Of a stretch of DNA of 64,000 bases, positions 26,501-34,831 are shown piece after piece. This DNA comes from Algoriphagus ornithinivorans. Lineage in GTDB: Bacteria > Bacteroidota > Bacteroidia > Cytophagales > Cyclobacteriaceae. The stretch spans positions 1-64,000 of the forward strand of contig NZ_FOVW01000014.1 of assembly GCF_900115305.1 (NCBI RefSeq), read 5' to 3'. The number at the start of each line of letters is the position of its first letter. Within the stretch, counting starts at the first letter, position 1. The position numbers and the translations under genes were made by a program. The notes below the pieces were generated by a model. The model searched no databases, was not told the origin of the DNA, and worked only from the letters and a program-made list of their open reading frames with translations.

Positions 26501-26815
26501 GCTACTATTCCAATCGTAGACCGTTCTTCTACATTCTCTACTTCAACAGTTGAGAATAGCTACTATGTAGAAGATGGATCTTATTTGAGATTGCAGAACG
26601 TGACTTTAGGTTACACGCTTCCTCAAAACTTACTTCAGAGATGGAGAATAGAAAGATTGAGAGTATTTGCATCTGCAAACAACTTGTTTACAATCACAGG
26701 ATATCAGGGTCTTGACCCTGCGGTAGGTGGTGACGCTGACTTGACATTTGGTATCGACGTAGGTAACTATCCTGTTACCAGAGGTTATACTTTAGGTCTG
26801 AATGTCAGCTTCTAA
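23567..26815 (+). CDS. SusC/RagA-family TonB-linked outer membrane transporter
   Basis: About 1082 residues. I start at MKNVYKSLSALILLLVFASS, 12 codons inside the longest frame (which begins with TTG), since a proper signal peptide ending in VAMAQ begins there. Next come a carboxypeptidase-regulatory-like domain (VVTGTVLDEYDVGLPGVSVL), a TonB-box-like LTELVVTGYT, the SusC plug motif GTSSIIRVRGFGAFGGNEPL and DAAAASIYGARAANGVIIYTT, then a barrel ending in ...LGLNVSF. SusC proteins import oligosaccharides or peptides with the SusD lid, driven by TonB. It heads the susC-susD pair, with a LacI-like operator upstream. The substrate is not evident. Confidence 0.96.
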   Translation: MKNVYKSLSALILLLVFASSVAMAQRVVTGTVLDEYDVGLPGVSVLVKGTTTGTATDIDGKFSLNVPNDQAVLVFSFIGYAKIEQVVGNRSVVNVKMKPDEQTLTELVVTGYTIDSRRETTGAIATVDPKDLTVIPTGNIEQTLQGRVSGVTVITNGQPGTSSIIRVRGFGAFGGNEPLYVVDGVPVGSTDFLNPDDIESTTVLKDAAAASIYGARAANGVIIYTTKRGRRGNQKLRVDYNGMFGLTTPGEGLDMMNPQDFATYTWLAETNQARIDGRTPNYGHPQFGTGATPVLPYYINVGGAAGVSGPFSPQRIEEERAKYNIDPTKGPVYQLVRAATGEGTDWYQALTRNAPLNRHSIGLNGGSETSRFFIGMGYQDQAGIMIVNNFRRLTFRANSEFDVTKKFRIGENFQATYRQVLGQQGGTGGRGVSDDENDILQAFRMPSIIPVYDEFGGYAGTAARGFNNPRNPVANRDGQRDNRNFNANVFGNIYAEYDLMEDLRFRSSIGGQYNNYYYWGYSRLQYENSENNSAFGYNEGSGFNFAWTFTNTLSWKKTFDKHAFDVILGQEALNTGAGRFIDASGQNPFSRDPDFVNISNLPVSTRQVNSGLFRGVNFYSLFGRVNYTFNDKYLFSAVVRRDGSSRFGANNRYGVFPAFSAAWRLSSEQFLQSATWIDDLKIRGGWGQMGNSNNVDPNNQFSLFGGTVGASSYDIGGTNSSAIIGFRRTRIGNPNAQWETAVTQNIGFDGTFFNGRLDVIFDWWRKDTKDLLFTVPIPLTAGSNAAAPAVNIGEMLNRGLDLLVTTRGNLSSSLTYELTVTGSTLKNEIVSLAPGLEIITSVNPAYRGIRPIRNQVGQPLSTFFGYKVVGLFQSQEDVNSHATQAGAAPGRFKYEDTDGDGVITPEDRQVLGNPIPDFTGGVNFTVGYKGFDLSAYLYTSIGNEVWNQSKWFTDFFSTFEGAAISERLKNAWSPSNTSATIPIVDRSSTFSTSTVENSYYVEDGSYLRLQNVTLGYTLPQNLLQRWRIERLRVFASANNLFTITGYQGLDPAVGGDADLTFGIDVGNYPVTRGYTLGLNVSF

Positions 26816-26868
26816 GCTAAACACATTAAAGCGAATCGAGTTATAGAAACTATAATAGATTAAATCAA

Positions 26869-28602
26869 ATGAACAATTTTAAATTAAAAATCGGAGCCCT
26901 ATTATCATCAGCGATGATGATGGTAGCAGTGAGTTGTAGCGATGATTTCCTAGACGTTGCGCCTACAGGCTTGCTAGCGGAAGCACAGCTTTCCTCCCTT
27001 GCGGGGATTGAAGCTTCCTTGATAGCAGCTTATTCTCAGGTGAATGGTCGAGGAAACCGCTTGGGATCCCCATCCAACTGGGTTTGGGGAAGTATTAGAG
27101 GGGGAGAGGCTAATAAAGGTACCGACCCTGGTGATTTCACGACCATCAACCCAATTCAGCGTTATGAAAATGATGCTGCTGGCGGTGAAATGGGATCTAA
27201 GTGGAATGTATGTTACGAAGGAATAGCTAGAGCTAACAACGTTCTAAGACTATTGAATAATCCTGGCCCAGATGTAACTGAGGCTGATAAAAAGAGGATT
27301 AGTGCACAAGCTAGATTCTTGAGAGCACACTACTACTTCGAGTTGAAGAGGGATTATAATAATACTCCTTACGTAGACGAGACTGTGGATTATGGTAGTG
27401 GTTTGGAAGATGTGAAAAATGATAAAGACCTTTGGCCATTTATCGAAGCAGACTTCCAATATGCTATTGACAATTTGCCAGCTACTCAACCTCAAGTAGG
27501 TCGTGTTAATTCATGGGCTGCAAAAGCTTACATGGCTAAAGCTTTGCTTTATCAAGGAAAATTTGCTCCAGCCAAGTCTTTGTTTGACGATGTGATTGCA
27601 AATGGTGTTACTTCCAATGGATTGAAGTATGACTTGGTTCCTTATTATGATGACATGTTCAGAGGAGCTAATGACAACCATCAGGAGTCTGTTTGGGCTT
27701 ATCAGTCTGCAGCAGGTACTGGTTCTGTAGCAAATGCAAACCCAGAGTTTGACTTGAACTTCCCATACAATACTGGTCCTTCTGGTCCTGGTAACTGTTG
27801 CGGATTCTTCCAGCCATCTTTCACTTTTGTGAATGCATTTAGAACTGATGCTAATGGTCTTCCTCTTTTGGATAAGTCTTACAATAATCCAGGAAACAGA
27901 GTAAAATCTGACATGGGCTTAAATTCCGATCAGGCATTTACTCCAGATACTGGAAACCTTGATCCAAGACTTGATCATACAGTAGGTAGAAGAGGAATCC
28001 CTTATTTGGATTGGCAAGATCATCCAGGTGCTGCTTGGATTAGAAATCAACCAAATGGCGGACCTTATTCTCCTAAAAAGTATGTTTATGAGAGATCTGA
28101 GCAAGGTTCTTTCCAAGATAACTCTTCTTGGACTCCAGGATATACTGGTATCAACTTCATGATCATCAGATTTGCTGATGTGTTATTGATGTCTGCAGAA
28201 GCTGATATCGAAACAGGTGCTTTGGAAAGCGCTAGAGCTAAAGTTAATAGAGTTCGTACAAGAGCAATGAACTCTAAGTTGATGAGAGCTGATGGTACTA
28301 TGGCTGCTAATTATGTAGTATCTACTTACACTGCTCCTTGGACTGACGCAAGCGTTGCAAGAAGAGCTGTTCGCATGGAGCGTATGCTTGAGTTGGGTAT
28401 GGAAGGTCATAGATTCTATGATTTGGTTAGATGGAATACAGTTCAGGCAGAGCTTGATTTCTACCTAGCTTTGGATGGAACTATCCTTACTGGAGCTCTA
28501 GGTGGAGCTAAGTTCACCGACAAATTCCGTTTGGTACCAATTCCTCAAGATCAAATTGACTTGGTAGGATCTGATATACTTATTCAGAACCCTGGTTTCT
28601 AA
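26869..28602 (+). CDS. SusD/RagB-family surface lipoprotein
   Basis: A 577-residue lipoprotein with lipobox AVSC (Cys23). It belongs to the SusD/RagB family: TPR-like N-terminal helices (AQARFLRAHYYFELKRDYNN, AAKAYMAKALLYQGKFAPAK) and the C-terminal GYTGINFMIIRFADVLLMSA and RRAVRMERMLELGMEGHRFYDLVRW signatures. It forms the extracellular lid of the SusC transporter and contributes to ligand binding. It follows susC by 53 bp; a strong terminator follows it. Confidence 0.96.
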   Translation: MNNFKLKIGALLSSAMMMVAVSCSDDFLDVAPTGLLAEAQLSSLAGIEASLIAAYSQVNGRGNRLGSPSNWVWGSIRGGEANKGTDPGDFTTINPIQRYENDAAGGEMGSKWNVCYEGIARANNVLRLLNNPGPDVTEADKKRISAQARFLRAHYYFELKRDYNNTPYVDETVDYGSGLEDVKNDKDLWPFIEADFQYAIDNLPATQPQVGRVNSWAAKAYMAKALLYQGKFAPAKSLFDDVIANGVTSNGLKYDLVPYYDDMFRGANDNHQESVWAYQSAAGTGSVANANPEFDLNFPYNTGPSGPGNCCGFFQPSFTFVNAFRTDANGLPLLDKSYNNPGNRVKSDMGLNSDQAFTPDTGNLDPRLDHTVGRRGIPYLDWQDHPGAAWIRNQPNGGPYSPKKYVYERSEQGSFQDNSSWTPGYTGINFMIIRFADVLLMSAEADIETGALESARAKVNRVRTRAMNSKLMRADGTMAANYVVSTYTAPWTDASVARRAVRMERMLELGMEGHRFYDLVRWNTVQAELDFYLALDGTILTGALGGAKFTDKFRLVPIPQDQIDLVGSDILIQNPGF

Positions 28603-28624
28603 TTTTCTGGAAACTATAATAATT

Positions 28625-28652
28625 AAGAAGGCCTTCGGGCCTTCTTTTTTTT
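28625..28652 (+). terminator. Terminator after susD
   Basis: AAGAAGGCC pairs with GGCCTTCTT around a short TTCG-type loop, followed by eight Ts, right after the susD stop. Confidence 0.85.
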
Positions 28653-28740
28653 GTCCTTTGTTTGTTAAAAGCCCTTTTTTATTTCGAGACTTTCCAGAGA
28701 TATGCTAATTTCATAGCTGACTCATTCACCCAATTTACCT

Positions 28741-31700
28741 ATGAAGAACCTATCCTTTTATTTGGCTTTATTTGGAGGAATTTTACTCCTTTCCTGCAAA
28801 AAGTCCGATACCTTATTTGAATTAAAATCACCAGAATCAACCGGAATTTCATTTAATAATGAGATTATAGAAACCGATTCATTCAACATATTAACAGACG
28901 AATATATTTTCAATGGTGGAGGTGTAGCAGTTGCGGATTTTGATCAAAATGGATACCCAGATTTATTTTTTACAGGAAATCAGGTTTCCAATAAATTATA
29001 CCTCAATCAGGGAGATTTCAAGTTTGAAGACGTATCTGCTTTGGCAGGAATCGAAGCAGCAAACTTTTGGTGTACGGGCTCAGCCGTGGTTGATATCAAT
29101 GGCGACGGATGGATGGACATCTATGTTGTTTCTGCCATGAAAACAGGACCGGGAGAACGAAACAACCTACTTTTTGTCAACCAAGGAAAAAATTCAGAAG
29201 GGCAAATCACTTTCAAAGAAATGGCAGAAAGCTATGGTATTGCTGATGCTGGTAATGGCATGGGAGCTGCGTTTATCGACTATGATTTGGACGGTGATCT
29301 GGACTTATATGTCTTGAATAATGAGCAAAGCAAAATCATTCCTTCTAATTATAGAGAAAAAATTACTGATGGTTCTGCTATCAATAATGATGCTTTTTAT
29401 AGAAATAATGGAGATGGAACCTTTACCGATGTTACTCTTGAAGCTGGTATCACCATTGAAGGTTTCGGTCTAGGACTTTTAATCGCTGACCTCAATAATG
29501 ATGGTTGGCCGGACATTCATGTTTCTAATGATTATGTGACTAATGATATCCTATATATCAATAATCAGGATGGGACTTTTTCAAACCAATCTTCTCAAAA
29601 GCTAAAACATCAAAGCCAGTTTTCAATGGGATCAGATATTGCAGATTTTAATAATGATCTCAAACCTGACTTGATCACCTTAGACATGCTGGGAGAGGAT
29701 AATTATAGGAAAAAGACTACGATAGGTAAGAACTCTTACCAGGTGTATATCAGCAATGAACAATGGGATTATGAATATCAGCATGTGCGAAATATGCTAC
29801 ATCTCAATAATGGAGAAAAAGCCCCATTTAGTGAAATTGGGATGTATGCAGGGATTTATCAAACAGACTGGTCTTGGTCCCCTTTATTTGGAGATGTAGA
29901 TAATGATGGACAAAGAGATTTATTGGTGACTAACGGTTTTCCAAGGGACATCACTGATAAGGACTTTGCAAATTATCGGGCTGACGTGGGGAGTATTGCT
30001 ACCGTCCGGCAACTTCTGGATTCAATTCCGATTGTTAAAATCCCTAACTATGCTTTCAAAAATCAAGGAGATCTGACTTTCAAAGATTCTGGGAAGGATT
30101 GGGGTTTGGACAAACCATCTTTTTCCAATGGAGCAGCATTGGTGGACTTGGACTTAGATGGAGACTTGGATTACGTAATCAATAATATCAATGATCCAGC
30201 TTTTGTTTTTGAAAACAAACTGAATGAGAAAAAAGAAAAAGGCGGGTATTTAAGAGTCAAACTTCAAGGCCCTGTTCAAAACTCCCAAGGATTAGGCAGT
30301 AAGGTCATTGTTAGCTTATTGGATGGCAATCAGCTTTTCCAGGAGCAACAAGTTATCAGGGGCTATATGTCTTCCATCGAGGAGGTTTTACATTTTGGAA
30401 TTCCAGCCGGCCAAAGTATCACAAGCCTAAAGGTTATTTGGTCTGATGGAAAAGTAAATGAATTGTCATCTCCTGAAGTAAATTCCAAAGTCGAGGTTTC
30501 ATACAAAACAGCAAATCAAGGACCCAACCAATTGGCAATTCTTGATGAAAGCTCTGAGGACTCCTTATTTGAAGAGGTTTCTGAAAATATTGGGCTTATT
30601 TATGTTCATCAAGAAAATGATAAAATAGATTTCAATGTCCAGAGAACTCTTCCTCATAAGTTAACTCAATATGGACCGGCCTTGGCTGTAGGGGATATCA
30701 ATGGGGACTTAATGGAAGATTTGATTATTGGTTCTTCCTCCGGATTCCATCCTCAAGTATTCTTACAGAGTGCAAATGGCACTTTCTCTCAAAGAGATTT
30801 ATTACCGGGAGAAAATCCAAATTTCGAAGAAATGGGGGTTTTATTAATAGACTTGGATAATGATGGAGATTTGGATTTATACCTAGTCAGCGGTAGTAAT
30901 GAATTTCCAACCAATTCTGCAGAATACACGGATAGGGTCTATCTCAACGATGGAGCTGGTAATTTCTCCCTCGATAAGAATTTTAACGCGATCAAAGCCA
31001 GTGGCAGTACTGTTAGGGCCGCTGATTTTAATCAGGATGGGTTTATCGACCTTTTCGTTGGTGGCCGAACTCCTATTGCACAATATCCTTATCCTGAGAA
31101 TAGTTATCTGTTGCAGAATAATCAGGGAATTTTGGAAGATGTGACTGATCAAATTGCACCGGAATTAAGGACGGTAGGAATGGTTACAGATGCAATCTGG
31201 TCTGATGTGGATAGTGATGGATTGATGGATTTGATAGTAGTTGGTGAATTGATGCCGATTACATTATTTAAAAATGATGGATCCCAACTTAAAAAAGTTG
31301 AAACGGGATTGGAAAATCATCTAGGTTGGTGGAATTCCATTCAGTCAGGTGATTTTGACCAAGATGGAGATATGGATTTCGTGGTGGGGAATCTTGGAGC
31401 AAATAATCATTTTCATCCAACCTTCGAAAGGCCGGTGAAAATATATGCCAAAGACTTTGATAAAAATGGAAGTGTAGATCCTGTAACTTTTGCTTGGTAT
31501 AAAAATAGGCAAGGAGCATATGAATCTTTCCCAAGTCATTTTTGGGATGATCTGTACGGACAAAGTACTCTATTCAGAAGGAAATTTGAGAGATATAAGC
31601 TATATGCTTTGAGTACTGAGCAAACTCTTTTTTCTGAAGAAGAAAGAAAAGATGCCTTGATTTTGACAGGAAATTATGATCGATCCTCTTATGTGGAAAA

Positions 31701-32259
31701 TCTAGGTAATGGAAAGTTTAAAATTCATGAATTGCCAAGTTTAGCTCAACTAGCTCCTGTAAATGGTATTTTGGCCGAAGATATAAATCAAGATGGTTAC
31801 TTGGACATACTCCTGGTCGGAAATGATTTTGGGAATGAAATCTTTATTGGAAGGTTGGATGCCCTGAATGGCTTGGTATTATTAGGAGATGGTAAAGGTG
31901 GTTTCACTCCAGCCAAGTCGGATAAGAGTGGTTTCATAGTGCCGGGAGATGCTAAGGCATTGGTCAAACTAAGCTCCGTTAATGGAAGCCCACTATACAT
32001 TGCTTCTCAAAATAGAGGAGAATTGAAGGTGTTTCGTGGCAAAAATCAAGAATCTCAGTCTATTGAGCCTAGTCAGGAAGTATCAGCTATTTTGGTTGAA
32101 CTTGAAAATGGGAAAACCCAACGCATAGAAGTAAATCATGGCTCTGGGTTTTTATCCCAATCTTCCAGAGAAATTATTCTTCCTAAAGGCCTTAAATCCC
32201 TTAAAGTAGTAGACTATACTGGAGCAGTAAAAGACTTTGACTTATCTGTTTTAGATTAA
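28741..32259 (+). CDS. FG-GAP/VCBS repeat lipoprotein with ASPIC/UnbV domain
   Basis: A 1172-residue lipoprotein (lipobox LLSC, Cys19) filled with FG-GAP/VCBS-type calcium-binding repeats, e.g. VADFDQNGYPDLFFTGN, DINGDGWMDIYVVS, DYDLDGDLDLYVLNNE, DVDNDGQRDLLVTNG and DFDQDGDMDFVVGNLG. These form a beta-propeller-like surface protein. An ASPIC/UnbV module sits at about 515-580 (LGSKVIVSLLDGNQLFQEQQ, then RGYMSSIEEVLHFGIP, VIWSDGKVNEL). Such proteins are common partners of SusCD pairs in Cytophagales. Binding of a glycan or protein at the cell surface is likely; no catalytic residues are seen. Its stop abuts that of the convergent gene with no gap. Confidence 0.88.
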   Translation: MKNLSFYLALFGGILLLSCKKSDTLFELKSPESTGISFNNEIIETDSFNILTDEYIFNGGGVAVADFDQNGYPDLFFTGNQVSNKLYLNQGDFKFEDVSALAGIEAANFWCTGSAVVDINGDGWMDIYVVSAMKTGPGERNNLLFVNQGKNSEGQITFKEMAESYGIADAGNGMGAAFIDYDLDGDLDLYVLNNEQSKIIPSNYREKITDGSAINNDAFYRNNGDGTFTDVTLEAGITIEGFGLGLLIADLNNDGWPDIHVSNDYVTNDILYINNQDGTFSNQSSQKLKHQSQFSMGSDIADFNNDLKPDLITLDMLGEDNYRKKTTIGKNSYQVYISNEQWDYEYQHVRNMLHLNNGEKAPFSEIGMYAGIYQTDWSWSPLFGDVDNDGQRDLLVTNGFPRDITDKDFANYRADVGSIATVRQLLDSIPIVKIPNYAFKNQGDLTFKDSGKDWGLDKPSFSNGAALVDLDLDGDLDYVINNINDPAFVFENKLNEKKEKGGYLRVKLQGPVQNSQGLGSKVIVSLLDGNQLFQEQQVIRGYMSSIEEVLHFGIPAGQSITSLKVIWSDGKVNELSSPEVNSKVEVSYKTANQGPNQLAILDESSEDSLFEEVSENIGLIYVHQENDKIDFNVQRTLPHKLTQYGPALAVGDINGDLMEDLIIGSSSGFHPQVFLQSANGTFSQRDLLPGENPNFEEMGVLLIDLDNDGDLDLYLVSGSNEFPTNSAEYTDRVYLNDGAGNFSLDKNFNAIKASGSTVRAADFNQDGFIDLFVGGRTPIAQYPYPENSYLLQNNQGILEDVTDQIAPELRTVGMVTDAIWSDVDSDGLMDLIVVGELMPITLFKNDGSQLKKVETGLENHLGWWNSIQSGDFDQDGDMDFVVGNLGANNHFHPTFERPVKIYAKDFDKNGSVDPVTFAWYKNRQGAYESFPSHFWDDLYGQSTLFRRKFERYKLYALSTEQTLFSEEERKDALILTGNYDRSSYVENLGNGKFKIHELPSLAQLAPVNGILAEDINQDGYLDILLVGNDFGNEIFIGRLDALNGLVLLGDGKGGFTPAKSDKSGFIVPGDAKALVKLSSVNGSPLYIASQNRGELKVFRGKNQESQSIEPSQEVSAILVELENGKTQRIEVNHGSGFLSQSSREIILPKGLKSLKVVDYTGAVKDFDLSVLD

Positions 32260-33021
32260 TTAGCGATAGAGTTCATTGGAGTTGACAGAGCAAATGTCCA
32301 AAATTAACTCCGCAACTTTGTCTGTAACGTCCTCAAAATAGCGCCTTCCTTTTTCAGGGGAGGCTTTTTTTGGATTCCCAATTCCAGTATCCTCAGTTAC
32401 CTGAGACCATTTTCTTTCTGCCCACGCCCATTTTTCCCTGACTCCGGCTATTACGGATTTCTTTTCTTTTCCATCTCCAGCTTCTTCAAGCGGCAATACT
32501 AATTCAGGATGCAAATGCATAATCAATGCGGTCTCCATTTCATCCGCATGATCCCCACTTTCTTCGAAGTATTGAGTTTTGTCTAAAGCCTGAAACCAAT
32601 TGCAGGTAAAGAGCATCATGTCTGGATATTGGAGACCCAGTTCCCTAAGTGCAGTTTTAAAGTCATTTCCCCCATGACTGTTGAGAATAAGGAGCTTTTT
32701 TGTGCCTTGTCGATTCAATACTTCAATCAAATCCTTCAAAATGGCAAACTGAGTGCTTGGATTTAGATTCATGTCCAAATAAATATCAGACTGACCTGTA
32801 TTGACCCCAAATGGAATGGTGGGGAGAATCACAACATTGCCACCTTTTTCCCAAGCTTTTTTTCCTGCTTCTTCGCCTATTGCATCTGCTTCGTACACAT
32901 CTGTGCCATAAGGCATATGGTAATTATGAGCCTCGGTGGCTCCCCAAGGGAGAACAGCAAGGTCAAATCGATGTGTCTTTAGAGCTTTCCAATTTGCTTC
33001 TTTTAGGATATAGGGTCTCAT
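32260..33021 (-). CDS. Creatininase-family amidohydrolase
   Basis: A 253-residue metal-dependent hydrolase of the creatininase family. Metal ligands are visible: E30, H32 and D41 in WGATEAHNYHMPYGTD, H/D in LILNSHGGND, and the E of GDHADEMETALIM. The family contains creatinine amidohydrolase and pathway-specific amide hydrolases such as MftE and FAPy deformylase. Its substrate cannot be told. No signal peptide, so cytoplasmic. It faces the FG-GAP gene and is divergent from the glycosylasparaginase operon with an 84-bp gap, so it may share regulation with that operon. Confidence 0.85.
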   Translation of the reverse strand: MRPYILKEANWKALKTHRFDLAVLPWGATEAHNYHMPYGTDVYEADAIGEEAGKKAWEKGGNVVILPTIPFGVNTGQSDIYLDMNLNPSTQFAILKDLIEVLNRQGTKKLLILNSHGGNDFKTALRELGLQYPDMMLFTCNWFQALDKTQYFEESGDHADEMETALIMHLHPELVLPLEEAGDGKEKKSVIAGVREKWAWAERKWSQVTEDTGIGNPKKASPEKGRRYFEDVTDKVAELILDICSVNSNELYR

Positions 33022-33105
33022 GGAATTTTATAAGGATTTGTGCGAAAAAAGGCTTATTTAGGGATTTGAATTAGATTTTAAACCCCAAAACCTAAATTAA
33101 GCCTA

Positions 33106-34086
33106 ATGTCCCAAAGAAGAAAATTTATCAAGCAATCCCTTTTAGGTTCTGCTATTTTTATACCTGGAGTTTCTCAAGCCTTTACTCAAAAAAAACAAGG
33201 ATTAGTAAATGGAGAGAAGCCTTTGATTTTGTCAACTTGGAATCATGGCTTACCTGCCAATGAGGCCGCTTTGAAGAAACTTCAAGAGTCAGGGAGTATA
33301 GTAGATGCAGTAGAAGCAGGCGTAAAAGACACAGAGTTGGATCTTGATAATTTATCTGTTGGACTCCAGGGTTTACCTGATAGAGAAGGGATTACCACTT
33401 TAGATGCGTCCATTATGAAAGGTGACGGTTCTTGTGGTTCTGTTGCATTTGTACGGCAGGTTAAGCATCCTATTAGTTTGGCTAGAGCAGTGATGGAAAA
33501 GACGCCACATGTAATGTTGGCTGGTGAGGGTGCTAGGCAGTTTGCTATTGCTGAAGGTTTCCCGATAGAAAAAGAGATTTTAAGTCCCAAAGCCACAAGA
33601 GCCTATGAGGAGTGGAAAAAGACCAGCCAATACAAGCCGGTGATCAATATAGAAAATCACGATACTATTGGAATGATAGGTATGGATGCCTCAGGTAAGC
33701 TGGCGGGAAGTTGTACAACCAGTGGGCTGGCTTATAAAATGCATGGCAGAGTGGGGGATAGTCCTATAATCGGTGCGGGTCTTTATGTAGACGATGAAGT
33801 GGGAGCAGCTACTGCTACCGGATTAGGAGAATCGATTATCAGAATTTGTGGGAGTTTTCTGATTGTGGAGCTGATGCGGCAAGGAAGAACTCCTCAAGAA
33901 GCATGTGAGGAAGCTGTCAGAAGATTGATAGCCAAAAATAAAAAGGACATCAAGGATATTCAGGCTGGGTTTCTTGCTATCAATAAGGAAGGGCAGATCG
34001 GAGCTTATGCAGTTCATCCAGGTTTCAATTTTGCCAAGGGAACTACTCAAGAAAATATCTTGATTGACTCAAAAAGTCATTATTAG
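33106..34086 (+). CDS. N4-(beta-N-acetylglucosaminyl)-L-asparaginase, Tat-exported
   Basis: A 326-residue Ntn-hydrolase that cleaves the GlcNAc-Asn bond of glycoasparagine. A twin-arginine signal (SQRRKFIKQSLLGSAIFIPG) directs it folded to the periplasm. The autoproteolysis site is at Thr187 in NHDTIGMIGMDASGKL, giving alpha and beta chains. GSCTTSGLAYKMHGRVGDSP and GAGLYVDDEVGAATATGLGE form the substrate pocket. Matches the Elizabethkingia glycosylasparaginase type. It heads a three-gene operon: the next ATG follows its stop by a single base. Confidence 0.93.
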   Translation: MSQRRKFIKQSLLGSAIFIPGVSQAFTQKKQGLVNGEKPLILSTWNHGLPANEAALKKLQESGSIVDAVEAGVKDTELDLDNLSVGLQGLPDREGITTLDASIMKGDGSCGSVAFVRQVKHPISLARAVMEKTPHVMLAGEGARQFAIAEGFPIEKEILSPKATRAYEEWKKTSQYKPVINIENHDTIGMIGMDASGKLAGSCTTSGLAYKMHGRVGDSPIIGAGLYVDDEVGAATATGLGESIIRICGSFLIVELMRQGRTPQEACEEAVRRLIAKNKKDIKDIQAGFLAINKEGQIGAYAVHPGFNFAKGTTQENILIDSKSHY

Positions 34087-34087
34087 T

Positions 34088-34831
34088 ATGGATCAGTATA
34101 TTTTAGAAGCGCCCGTTTTCAATTTGAGATCTGCTTTAGATGCAGCTGATTTTGGAGTTCATAGATTGGAGTTGTGTGGTAGCTTCTTGGAAGGAGGGGA
34201 GACACCTTCAGCAGGTATATTGAAGGTTTTGAAAGAAAAGGTTCAAATCCCAATTTTTGTAATGATTCGACCAAGAGGTGGGGATTTTTGTTATAGCAAA
34301 GGAGAGTTGGAGGTGATGAAGAGAGATATTCAAATATTGGGAGAAATGGGAGCAGACGGATTTGTTTTTGGAGCACTTAAGCCAAATGGCGAAGTTGATA
34401 AAGCAGCATGTAAAACACTTTTGAAATCAGCAGTTGGTAAACCTTGTACCTTTCATAGAGCAATTGATGTCAGTAAAAATCCATTAGAAAGCTTGGAGGA
34501 TATAGTGGAATGTGGATTTGCCAGAATTCTTACTTCAGGTACAAAAAATTCGGTTTCAGAGGGTATAAATACCATCAAGCAAATGCTCGAAAAGGCTGGA
34601 AATCGAATCATCATAATGCCTGGGGGAGGCTCAGAACCAGCACATGTGAAAGAGCTTCAATCTTTTGAAAATTTCAAGGAAATCCATGCTTCATGTAAGG
34701 TTAAAGTGAGATCCGAAAATCAGTTTACAAACTCAGAAGTAAAGTTTTCTCCTGACGAAAATTCATTCTTCGAGCATTTAGGAATTGACGCTGCTAAAGT
34801 TCAGAGTTTCTTGAAAGCATTTGCCTCATGA
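34088..34831 (+). CDS. cutC: CutC family TIM-barrel protein
   Basis: A 247-residue CutC-family TIM barrel. The ATG at 34088 is preferred; the longer frame uses a TTG inside the preceding gene. Signatures: RSALDAADFGVHRLELCGSF, GGETPSAGILKVLKE, VMIRPRGGDFCYS, FVFGALKPNGEVD, TFHRAIDVSKNPLES and RIIIMPGGGS. CutC was named for copper homeostasis in E. coli, but that role is disputed and the biochemical activity is unknown. Here it sits between a glycosylasparaginase and an FG-GAP lipoprotein, with 1-bp spacing before and a 4-bp overlap after. That suggests a function tied to glycan use and not to copper. Confidence 0.92.
   Translation: MDQYILEAPVFNLRSALDAADFGVHRLELCGSFLEGGETPSAGILKVLKEKVQIPIFVMIRPRGGDFCYSKGELEVMKRDIQILGEMGADGFVFGALKPNGEVDKAACKTLLKSAVGKPCTFHRAIDVSKNPLESLEDIVECGFARILTSGTKNSVSEGINTIKQMLEKAGNRIIIMPGGGSEPAHVKELQSFENFKEIHASCKVKVRSENQFTNSEVKFSPDENSFFEHLGIDAAKVQSFLKAFAS

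Noticed and set aside
34064..34087. TTG start of cutC inside the preceding gene
   Set aside because: The ATG at 34088 matches the normal CutC beginning; the extra residues have no family support.
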